Below, piece by piece: positions 15,101 to 27,900 of a stretch of 59,093 nt of DNA. The stretch is from assembly GCA_002633005.1 (NCBI GenBank), contig NMRA01000014.1, positions 397,898 through 456,990 on the forward strand, in the 5' to 3' direction. The stretch comes from Phoronis australis (lineage: Eukaryota > Phoronida > Phoronidae). Each line of letters starts with the position of its first letter. Positions within the stretch are counted from its first letter, which is position 1. The notes under the pieces are model-generated. The model was not told where the DNA came from. It ran no database searches and saw only the letters and a program-made list of their open reading frames with translations. The position numbers and the translations under genes are program-made.

Positions 15101-15916
15101 CATTACTGCAAAAAACGTTTTGTCCTTAGGGGGACAGTGATATTTGAATCAGGTCGACACTTGTTGCTGTTTGTCGCAGCACCATAGGAATACATCTTTC
15201 AAATTTCATAAAATTCCTTTAACGCGTTTAAATATTCAACCGGACAAAAATATGCACTAGGGGGCGACCCCGGCACAGTAGTTGAACTCATCCGAAAGTC
15301 AACTTCAGTCACGATCTCCTCATTGTGACCACATCTGTAATTCTCATAATGATCTTTTAAGCAGTATGGCAGATAGGCATGTTGACGAAAGGAAACAAAA
15401 ATGGCCATCAGATTGCGCAGAAAACATCAAATTTGTCCCAAAATGGGAAGGTATTACCGTCTACTTAATAGAAATCTATTCCCCATATTTCATAAAAACA
15501 CACTAATATTGATACCCGAAGAAACGTAAAAACAGTACTTTACCACTAGGGGGATCAGTGGATCAGTTTGAAACTTGGTACAGTGTGTCAACGGTTCCAT
15601 AGGAAAAATCTTTCAAATTTCACAAAGCTCCTTCAAAGGGTTAAGGAGATTTGGCCGCAGATTAAAAAATGCCACTAAATGGTGACACAATGGATGTACT
15701 CCTCTGAAAGTCAATGTCAGACATGGCCTTCTCATTACCAACATATCTGTAAATCTTTATAGTGATCAGTATGTCAGATAGAGTGGCAGACAACAGAAAA
15801 CAGACGCAAAAATAACAAAAATGTCCAAAAGGTGGCGAAAAAATCATCGCCTGTCTCTTAAATCCATTGTTTCAGGACTTAAACAACTGAGGCTGTGTAG
15901 ATGTTGTGTGTGTGGT

Positions 15917-15978
<62 letters not shown>

Positions 15979-18900
15979 TTCTTGATGAATACAACAGCCA
16001 CGATCTCTGCAACAGAAAATCTAAACATGTTGGAAGCATGCGAACGCCAATGAACGTGCCAAAAGGTCATGATGGCTGACGTCCTCTGTAGAGCAAACGG
16101 GCAACGAACTTGCAGTTCTATTATCTATATGCACAACTGTCATGTACCCACTGTGTTACCTACCAACTGACTTAACCCAGTTTAATAGCTATTTGTTGTT
16201 AATCTAATAATTTGAAGCAGTACAGACAGAAAATGAGTGATGGTGATGCTTGTTTTAAGTGGTGAATACTTTAATAAATAGGTCGCGAGGCCATTCAATT
16301 GTGTTGCATTAGTGCTGTCACACAATGTAACACCACACATTTAAACCAGATCAAGAAAACATTGGTCAACGAAAGAAGGCGTGTAAATTGAGATGTAATA
16401 TACCACTTTCAGGAAAATGTATGAATGTTCAACAACACAAATATTTTAACAACACAACAATCACACTTCAGAAAGACAAGCTGCTTGGCAACATTCACGT
16501 GTCAGAGAAATAAGTGACAAGAGTAGAAAAACACACAAGGAAACCAAGTAGGCCTATTGCAGCAGTCCTAGTCTTTGTCAGTTGATCATTAAATGGCACT
16601 AAGCAGCATATAGAACGAAGATAGAGTAGCATAAGCTGAAAGCAAACTGATAACATTGGCAAGGAGAGCTATATCTCAGCCACATACCCTACGACTTCCA
16701 GGTCCCACAGCCAGGTTTCAGGAAAATAAGAGCGGAGGTTTACTGAGGAGGCCTTTGGACTTGCTGTATTCGCCACAGAATCAACAACATCAGCATCCTC
16801 AACTGCAACAGCCATAGGCTCAGGTTGCTCAACACCAGGCTGACCTAAGACAGGCAAGACTCAACGACTACAATACACTGAATATCTTCAGAGTAGTCAG
16901 TCCTCCTTCCTTTCCAACCAAACAAGCATTCTATGCTTTTATTTCTCATGATCACAATTCTTGTCTTATGAAAATCTCTTCTAATGCACAGCGATTCCGT
17001 TCTTAACTCAGGTATCTTTGATCACAAATTTTTCATTTTGTAAGTAAAATAGGTGACTTCAGAACAGCTTTGAAATAATTAACAGTTTGCTATTACTTGA
17101 GACCAAGGTCCACAAGTTAGCTTGTCAAGGCTCAATGCACGTCATTTTGTGCAAGCGCATAGCATGGTTTTAAGGAATAACGAACTCTTAGTTCAATGAC
17201 AACCCAAAATTCACTTCTCATCTAAGTAAAGAACAAGTTGAGATCAACATAATGGTGATTGTAGTTTAAATCATGCTTGCTTCTAGAACAAGAAATGCAC
17301 TTATAACCAGATTTCTTCACTGATGAACCTCAGTACAGACAGTTTTGGTTGAAACGTAAAACTCTATGCTGCTACTGCTCTACACAAGGGGGTGAAAAAC
17401 CATGATTCATGAGACTGTCAAGTGCGAAAGTCTGACAGGAAATGCATCTTGTGACATCAGTTCACAATGAAGACAGGAAGACTAGCTACTGAGATGATTT
17501 TGATAAAACTAGTGTGCACTACTTCTATCTTGGGAACCTTGTGGCTGGAGGAATGATTGAACTTGTTGTAGTTTGAAGTTGATAGAGAATGAAGAAGCAG
17601 TACGCTTTGTGCCAAGTAGATGTTCCTTGAATTCACAAAATGTTCATTTCTTCACTGTCCCATGTGCACTTAACGAAATTAATGTAACGATCCTGACAAA
17701 GACTGGGTGAGCTGATGCCGAGGCCAGTATTATTATTATTACCCAACATGATGTAAATCCCACAGCCACGTTTCCGGAAAGTAAGATCGTAGATTCACCC
17801 CAGGAGCTCCGGCTCCAGTAACGGTCTTCAAGTTTACGCCATCGACGCCTGGCATGCCCCAAATAACACAAACAATGTTAAGTCAAAAATCTTATAAAAC
17901 ATAACAGTGCTAACAGCAGTTCTCTGAGAACATTTTAATAATGTTTAGATGATCAGTCTTCAGTAAAAAAACTACCTATAAATGAAAATCTGTACCTAGT
18001 TACATGGCAATTATTTCATTCAGTATTTTTTTTTTATTCTCTGAAAAAACGATGCTTGGCTCGTCAGAGGACTTCAGAAACAACTGTACAAGATATAATT
18101 GTGTACCATAGGTCATGTGTCATGACCAACATATGACCCAAATGAAGACTGAAGACTAACAATTTGTATTGATACTGTACAACATCTCTTGTGTCAATTT
18201 GCCCAGCCAACATATGGAGCCGAAACTTCCCAGAAAATAACCAGCAAAGAGAAAGTCAAATCACACTTGTTCCCCAAATCCTGTAGGAAAAGGCTGCTTT
18301 GTTTAGGACTGGCTATCTGGTGTCACATGACCATGTAATCTATTTGTCTTAATGAAGTCATTCACACACTTAGATCGCCTGGGATGCACGTAAAACAGAG
18401 CACGGAGACCTCAATATATGGTCATTTGGTATCAACTTTGAGTCAAGTAGAGCCATTTGTATAAATGCTCAATTGAGTTTAGTAAGCAATGTGCCTTTTA
18501 ATGATAGGGTACGGCAGAAGCAAAATTGTATGGAGCATTACACAACAATCCACAGCAACAAAGAGAGTCACATAAGCAAAATAGTCGAATTGCATAGTAA
18601 ATAAGCAATAGGTAAAAACACACAGTCATGCAAGCAAACACCAGATAGCACTCTGGACAATAGCTTTTTTAAAGTTTGGTTAACCCAAGATTGTTTGGAC
18701 ATTTTTTGCAGTGGCATACAGCCAGTGTGACAAGAGATGAGTGGACAACTAAATACATGTCCCACTAAAACAGTGTCAGTTTCGTTAATCAATTCACAAA
18801 GGTCAATAGTCACCAAGTCTGTGCAAAACTACCAATAATCTAGTGATAACTGACATTAGATTACTACAGTATTGCTAACAACACATTTTGGCATGTAAGC

Positions 18901-21900
18901 TATGGATTATTTCTGGACAAACAACCTGCAACAACATGATTGATCGAGAGTTCTTCCTGTACATACCTCTATGAAAATCGGGTCAAGGAAAAAAATTTGA
19001 CCAATCAGATCACTGACAGCTGCATATGCAATGCCCACATGATACCAATCTGCCAACATTTGTGTGTTAATTCACCATTTGTGTGCAATCAACTTTAAAT
19101 AGTATCATTATGAGGTAATTTGCGGTGTTCAAAAACCGATGTAACATTTGGTGCTATTGCTAGAGAGCACCAATGCAGACTTCATGACCAAGGACCAAGA
19201 AACTGTCCAGTGTCTGTGGGTTAACTGAATTTGTACAGAGATGCGACAGGCAAGCCTTTATCCAATAAAGCACTGGGACTCCTACCCAATAATGTTGAGC
19301 TCCCAAAGCCAGGTTTCCGGGAAATACGACCTTAGATTGGTAACAGGGGCAACGCTCTCGTCGACGACATTAAAAACTCTTGACCTACCCCGCTGTGGAC
19401 CTTATACAAGCAAGATAACAAGTTAATTGTTATCACTGATTAAAAATCACGGTTTGACACAGTCCAATATAAAAAGATTATATTCAAAAAGATTCAAGTT
19501 TTCTCTAACTTTGTAATTCCGGTACTTTGTTTCAAGTAAACTGACAACCATTTTAGAGCACCTATACCTATTTGTACTGACCTCTTGCATAGGGCATTAT
19601 TGTGAAGCGCCTACATGGACGGGTCTGCAAAGTTAGGTCTGTCATCACAACCTGTCCTTCCTCCTGTAACATTATGGTTAAGATTACCATTAGAGAAATA
19701 TATCTTTTTCATTAATACATTGCGAACAATTTGTCCCGTCAGCACGCCATCTTTTTGGCCACATCATGTGACCTAATAAATATAAGTACGAAAAGATTTC
19801 TGCCCCAACCGGATGGCGTTTTGCCAGGACAAATTGTTCATTACTATTACAGGTAACCTGTCCAATAGTAAACACAGGGTGCTCATCAAATTGCTCCGCA
19901 TATTGAAATGTGCGACACTAAACAACCATGCCCAACATTTTCCATAGTGTAAGCAAAAAGACAGTAGTCACCAAAGGAGGATATGCTGTTGGCAGCTCAC
20001 TTAATCAAGCTAATCTAACCCACAGAATTTATGAAGTACCTCAAAAGCCTGTAACGAGTCATAGTAGTTGGACTGGTCAGGGAACCATATGGATCTTTTC
20101 AGTCGCATAGGTGACTCATCTTCGTCAGCATCTTGGACGGACTCACCACCATCAGAATCGTCCTCACCTTCACCATTGCCAATCTCAGCACTGACATTAT
20201 CATCTTCTGGTTCTTCAGAGACACCCTCTGGTCTATTGTCGACAGGAACTAGTCGTGGCCGGTTGGGGGTGAAAGGTACTGGTCCTGGCCTCTCTGGCTC
20301 TAAAGGAATATATTAAAACCAACATTTAATGAGTGGAACTAAACAATGCATAACTGGATTTGTCTTGAGGACTTGACAGGAACCTCACAGGTCTCACCCT
20401 TCACTGGCTTATCTACGCTAATTTGATAAGGCTTTGTACAGTCAAGCGTTGCGGGTCATAAAAGAGATAATGATACATACAGCTGATGCAACAAGCAGAA
20501 CTATAACTCTTATTTATCGGTGCATACTCACAGGAGAAATTAATGATTCAACTCTTTCATACCACATTATCAGCTTGACATGGCCAATACAACCGTTAAT
20601 TAACCCACGCATTTAGTTATTCAATACGCGTTGAATAACATTTTGGCGGGAACCTGAGGCTGGTTTCGAACCTGCTTCACCCGATTTTCGAGATGTCGAC
20701 TTAACTGCTAACGTCATCGAAAGTGAAAATAGAACACTTAAATGAGGACGTGCAATATTGACATGTTCAACAAACGGCATTGTACGGACATTTAGACACT
20801 ATGAAAAATAAGACGCACAATTTCAATAAAAAAGTATTTTTAATTCAGTAAAATTTATCTGTCACTTTCTCTCAGTTGTAAATTATCGATCTCCAGTTTG
20901 AGTTCGGGCAACGTATAGTCAGGATCTTTTGACTTGGACATTATTCCAGTGGTAACCTTCTTTAGCACACGAAATTTTCACGGTGAAGCTTAACATGACA
21001 AGATGTGTAGTAAGCTAGACTAGTTGCTTAAAACTTATTTTACAGATTCGCTTTATTTTTTAATCTATTTTGTTTAAATTTTCAAGGGGTCAGGTATACC
21101 CTGGAAGGCCCCATATTGTAATATTGCAACACAACATTTGATAATCTATAATTAACCCCCCCCAATCACATTCCATTGGTTATTGGTTGTGTACCCTCCA
21201 AGGCCCCATTGTTGCAGTAATGCTACACTGTGAGGGACCTCTCTTGACAAATGAGCTATTTGAATTAGAAATTAAAGATGTCTGCCGCCACATTGTAAGC
21301 TGTCCTCTGAGCAAAAGGCAAAGACATTCTCTACTTAGTCCAGGTAAATTCATTATTTCAATGTAATGGACTCAAACCATCAAATATCATGTAGTTTACT
21401 GGGGTAAACCTTATGTTGAATAGTGTTTTGTTACCTAAGTGTGCTTGTCCTGAAAAACCATGTTGCATATTTGCAACACTGGGCTCTGTCAGTGTCATCA
21501 CCAAGCCAACACTCGTGCTATAGTATTCCGCCTGACCCTAGGTAGGGTTAATGCTCACTTATGCTAATTTTTTTTAACAAAAGCGCAGTAGTTTGTTTTT
21601 CCTTTTGAGCAGTATATTTATTCTTCTTAACAGAACGTCAGTTTGAATTGTTAGATTTTAATTTTTGTTTATTTGAAATAAACAATTTGCTTTTTTGTCG
21701 TCTCTGACATCACATTCAACATCATGATCGTATATGATCTCAGCCAGCGTCTTTATGAACTTATGTTATTTTTCAAGATTTTTACTTCGAAACACATGTA
21801 ATGTAGTACCATAATTGAATGGTCAATCGATTTCCTGATTAATTTTCAGATTCAAAACGACAAGGAAAACCCTTGAGTTGGGTAATAAGTCACATTTGTT

Positions 21901-24900
21901 AGATGGAGATGAGAGGGACTTGGAGGGCTTAGTTAGTGATGATGATGATGAAGGTTGCCCAGCAACATGCTGGCGATGACAAAAGCTCTGACAGTGACGA
22001 TGAACCACTATTAGTATTCGAGCCAATCGTATCCATGGGTGCAGTCTCAAAAATAAGGAGGTTCATTTAATTGAAGAAAAAGTTGATATCAACAAAAACA
22101 TCTGCGTTGCGCTCTAGTATGACAACTGTCATTTCACCTTTGGTGCCAGTCCAACTGATAATGTCAGAATATGGGACAAGAGCTCTAGGGCCCATTTCTA
22201 AATTCCAAGGCCATTTTGTGTGCAGCCAGTGCAATACATTTATGGATGGTGTCGACCTGTTGGATGCTCTGTCAGCAAAGTACAAGTACGGCATGACATC
22301 TCGAAGCAGGTGTCTGTACCTTCTTTGGCACATTATATCCGTTGTTGTTGTCAATGCCTGGCTGTTGTACCAAAAATTTGTGCTCTTCAAAGCCCGAAGA
22401 TGAGCTCATGAAGCTGAGAACTTTTCAAGCCCAGATTGAGACATCACTGTGTCAAGCTCAAAAGCGAGGCCGGCCATCGTTGGATGAAGTTAAGTCGCCA
22501 AAGCCTACACCAGCAAAGAAGACAAGAAAAGCAGTTGTTCCGCATGATGCCAGCTACAATAATGTTGGTCGCAGACCCATAAAAGTTGCTAAATAGGTTT
22601 TTGCAAGTACTGGGTTGATGACATACTGAAAGTGCGTGTAAGAAATGCTTCACTTCACAAAAAAACTTTTCGACTGTATCACATTTAGTTTTTTACGACT
22701 AAAGTTTAGATGCAACAGACAGTGTGAATCACTGGCCCATAAAGATCTTTCAACACATTGTGTTGACTTCAATGCAGGAATAGTATGAGAACTAACTTAA
22801 CTTAATTATTAGTATATTTTACTAGTGTAACAAACTTAGTAATCTGAAACTGAGCAGAAGGAAATGCTGATAATTAGATTAATTGTAATATAAAAAAGTG
22901 TTTGATGTGATGTTGTTTTGTAGTGAATGATTTTCACAAATAAATGTCTAGTAGATAAACATGGGACATTTGCTACTATCCGGAGCTCCCATTGTTGAAA
23001 AATTGCAACATTGTATAAAATGAGGTCGCTGAGTGCAATTTTTCTAGTGACCTATCTTCTAGTAATATTGAGCTCAAAAATTTTAAGTAGTTTGAACATC
23101 TGGGCCTTCTGGGGTGGTTTAAGTAAAAACATTAAGAACCACTCAGCGTTTCGTAAAAGGTCACGACCTCCGACCCCGGGCCTCTGACACAGAAAGTAGG
23201 TACAAAAGCCGAGGGCTGTCGAGAAAGGTAGATAGATTCATCGCAATGTTTATCAATCAGAATGTGGTATAAATACATTATNAAAGGTTTCGTTAAAATC
23301 GACCGAGGGGTTATTTTGCTATGAATGTACCTTTCTTAAAAATGGAATTTTTACTTAAAAAAGGTTTATACGTAAAAATAATAATGACAAATAAATACAA
23401 AAAGTATATTTATATTTCCTGATCTTTGCTCTTTCAGAAAATATATACTTTTACTAGTTGACAAAGCTTAGTTTTTTTGATATACGAGTTAGAACAGAGG
23501 CCACTAAATAAGGTTTGAAATAACCTTAAGTAAAAACATTAAGAACCACTCAGCGTTTCGTAAAAGGTCACGACCTCCGACCCCGGGCCTCTGACACAGA
23601 AAGTAGGTACAAAAGCCGAGGGCTGTCGAGAAACGTAGATAGATTCATCGCAATGTTTATCAATCAGAATGTGGTATAAATACATTATTACATGTTCTCA
23701 GTCATTATTTGGTAGACAATTCTTCAAAAACCAACTCGGGCTCTAGATTACAAGGGATAACCAATACGCCATGTAGTAATATCAACCATCTGACTATCCA
23801 CTTGTTTTGGGAGACTTAATTCTCATACCTGTGTGCTCAATGATGATGCGCAATTTTTAGAGCTGTGTTCACAATAATCAACAATAAAAGTGGAGAGCAA
23901 ATATGTACCCCTTGTACTTTTTTCCAGTTGTAATTTTGAAACGCCTAATATTTCAGATGCGAGCAAAATAAAAAATACATGGCCATTCTCACTTTCAGTA
24001 ATGGAAACACTAACTACTCACTACATTGCAAAAACAAACAAAACTGCCACTAAGAAGCGCCACACTAGTCAAAGTCGTCAGAAGGTCATCGTCAGTCGCC
24101 CTCTTCATAGTTACAACATATATGTCAATTTTCAAAATCATCCCTATAGCAGTTTGGTTGACAGAATGGCAGACCCCAAAAAATAGACTCAAAAACAGTA
24201 AAAATGGCCACTAGGGGGCGCAAAGTAAAGTACCTCGAATCCGTCCGAAAACAGGAGGATGGCAACATCTCAGTAATAGATGCCTAACTGACAAAGCTTA
24301 TGAAAATCTGTTGAGGACCTTCAAAGATACAGAGGTAATTAGCGTAAAAAACTAAAATTGCCACTAGGGGGCACACCAGTAGTCGGAGAGATTCGAAGTC
24401 AGAGAGATTCGAAATTCGTCATCATCCGTTGTCAGCTTGATAGGAACACATCCGCCAAATCTCATCAAGATCCTGTGAAGGGTTTAGGAGATACAGCTGC
24501 AGACGCCAGACGCCCAGAAAGAGATGACAGCAATATGCGACAACATAATAAATATGTCGGCGCATAAAAATGTAAACACGCAAGTCATATTTCTTCAGAC
24601 AGCTCTTAACATCGATTCATCAGCTTCACGGGTAATAAAATGTAATTGGCCGAATAGATCTGTGGTTTGCTGTTGAGCCAAGACTGTCCTGAGTTGCCTA
24701 ATGTGCCTACTCTGGACTGTCCCTCACAATGATTTAATGTTATGCCATCAAATCAATCTGAACACAACAGCCTTGCTCAAGTACATGAATCATGAGGCAG
24801 TATAGCCATTGACTTTAAGGTTTATGAAAATCACGAAAAAGTCTGGACATGACTTAATGTCATGCACTGGAATAGGTAACGTGCAGTCATTGACCTAAAG

Positions 24901-27900
24901 CTGAAGCTTACATTCAAATACCTGAAAAGAACCCAATGAAACTTGACTGCTCTCTTGTCTTTGGGGAAAGGAGCTGACGTCTTCTGATAAAGATTATTTT
25001 CAAGTGAATGGAAAATCCTCCTTATAATCCTAAATCTAGCTTGTCTTTTGACAAAAGACTGGTTTGTGGGAGCTTTAGTTCATACTTACCAATCGGTGGT
25101 AATGTGGGCTTGGGCAGTTTAGCAAGCTGTTTATCGCAGTAGTCATTATAGTCGTTGCTCCACCTACTGCCGATATTGTACTGCTTTAGCTGTTCGAAGA
25201 TACGAGCTATTGTCAGCTGGTTGCTACTGCGCAGGATATGAACACTCTTGTCAACAACACCGACAGCACACAGAGAGTCAGGGCTAGCCTTCAGACGAAA
25301 GGTGGTATCACCACCAGGGTGCGCTGTTTGCTCACCCAAGCTCATGTCAACCTGCAGGAACACGTGATGAGATGTATTATCTTATACATTCCACTACGAG
25401 CGGTGTTAAATTCAGATCACGTAATTATTTATTTTAGTCCAGGCAAAAGGGTAATTTTAGTCCAGAAAAAGAGGGTGTGCCCCTTTTGAGAAATCCCCAG
25501 AAGCATTGCACAGTTTACTTGAAGCTGGTAAATGCACGAGTGCATGCATGCAATTTCTATTGTGACAGTTTACCTTGTTTGCCAGGCACTTCTCCACAGT
25601 AAGCTCAGTTGAGTCAGCCACAACTTCGCCATCAGGACGGGTGTAATACACAACTAGGCGGGACAGCGGTGCCATCTCAGAGGTTACACGGAAACGAAGC
25701 TTGACACTGCTAACGTGAGGCGGCAGGGTAATGTTGGCATTGGTGTCCTCAATGAAGAAATATGGAACTGAAATACAAGAAAAAAATAATAAAACCAGCA
25801 CCAACAACAGAATGAAAATACAAAATTATTCATTAAATAACAACAGCAAGATCAAAATTAATGAACAAAAAGGAACACAACACCTTACAACAGAAGGCAT
25901 TGATATAAGCCAACTGTGTGAATAGTTTTCCTCCCAATATATTTTGAATGTTCTTAAACAGAACTACTCCTCAACTCACAGATAACATCACGTCTATGAC
26001 GGCCAAGCACTGATGCAGTGTGCGGCACAATGGTTTCTTCCACAGCAGGTTGACGAGGGTCTTTCTCATTCTCCTGGGACACGGTGTCAGGGGAACTTGG
26101 CTGTCTATAGTCATGGTGTATGAAACGGTGGTGCTTGTGGCCACTGTGCACAATATTACCACGTGACATCACCTGCAAAGTATGTAGGAGTGGCATCAGG
26201 ACACAGAAGAACAGGAGCTCAGAATTCACAATGAGCAACTAGTGAGACTATGGTCCAGCCTGCTTTCTACAAGCCACATGCAACACAGTCCAAGAAAAAC
26301 TCCCAACACTGGTGAACAGGTCTATTCTCGATCTGTTCATGAAACCAATGATTCGTTCTTCTTTACCAATGTGGAGAATCTCTAGAGCCTCTCGATTTGT
26401 ATTGCCAATTTTCTTTGAGGTTTATAAAATTCGTTTACTGTGTTGAGCTGTTAAGTGTGAAACAGTGCAAAGTGACACAGTGCAGGGTCATCATTATCAA
26501 GCACACATTTACACTCACAACTTGAGTCCTGGCAACACAGCATTAGTTTGAGACAAGAATGTGGAGTGCACAAAATGGGGCAAGTACTTGCAAATTTAGA
26601 TTACGTTTGAAATTTTTTTGGACATGTCATGATTACAATACATTCTGAACTAAAAGGCAAAGCAATTCAGTCAGTAGATATGGCGTGGAAACAATCAGCC
26701 TTAAATACCCCATTGCGCAAACACACGCGACATGGTTGTTTCTACATTGAAACAGTTTTGCAATACACAGATGGTATGGGACAAGATGGTCAGGATAGAG
26801 TTCCTCTACCTCAGAAAATGGATATAAATTTGACACCACAGTCATTGTGTCAACTTGCATTTACTACACAGATGCTTACACCTCATCAATTCTTTCTGGG
26901 TCAACAAACAATTATTGAACTAACAATTTCAGGTATTGCAACACCAAGCCCACAATATTTCAAATGACACTCATGCTCTAAAAAGAACACAGATCCTACC
27001 TCATAGTTGAACTTGAAGTCTGTGTTTGCCTCGGTCGTGTACGCAACAGTGATCTCAACCTCCTCATCACAAAGGAGAGTACGGTGCAGTGGATTCACCT
27101 GCAGGAAGCTTCCTGAGGGTGAAAACCACTGCTTGACATGGTGGTTGCCAGTGGGCATGTACATGCGCAGGTAGTAGGGGTCATCTTCGGTGTATGTGTA
27201 ATTGTACTCTACAGCTCTGGCCTAGAATAGCAGACATGGCACAGTCATTGGATCAAAGCATTTAGTGATTACAGCCAATCAAAACACAGGTAGGATATTG
27301 AATGAGACCGTTCTCTGAAAAGAAGAGTGCAGACATTATCCTTATTCTCAACAAAATCAAACAAATCTGGAAGGGATTAAGACAAAAGTTAGGCAAAAAT
27401 AGCAAGTTAGGTTCTGACTCATTTTGAAACCTTTGCCTCACAACTGGCATAAGGTAATGCTGGGTAAAAAAGATCCCCATCTGTTGAAAATATCTGAAGA
27501 AAGGCAGAATGCTATTGTCATTAGAGATCCTATTTGCCAAATTTCATGAACATCCATCACCTTGGTACTTACTAGATATTTAGGCACACACAAAGAAAAT
27601 CATAGGTGGAGTGAGGGAACACTGACAGTAGCCAGACTAGCCTCTGACTCCATGACAGCGCTTTCCCGCTCAGTGACTTTACCAGATGTAGAAGGATGTG
27701 AGCGTGTGATAACATCTAGCTTTTTTGTTAACTGCCAAGCACAGCCTTTTGCCTGGTATGACAACACACAGGCCAATTATCTACCAGGCTTATTACAGAC
27801 CAGGCGTGAACACAGCCAAACCCAGAGCAAATTGGTAGGTTCGGGAAGAATAGATTGTGGTAACTTCGGTTGTAGTTGGGCAATTTTGGCCATTCAAAAA

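Noticed and set aside
15879-16070. Minus-strand open frame with a long His/Thr run
   Set aside because: It is a translation of the (TG)n microsatellite.
21154-21552. TTAACCCC and GGGTTAA considered as a piggyBac-type miniature element
   Set aside because: The sequences inside the two ends do not form inverted repeats.
22067-22390. Minus-strand open frame over the piggyBac region
   Set aside because: It is antisense to the recognised transposase motifs and has no signature of its own.
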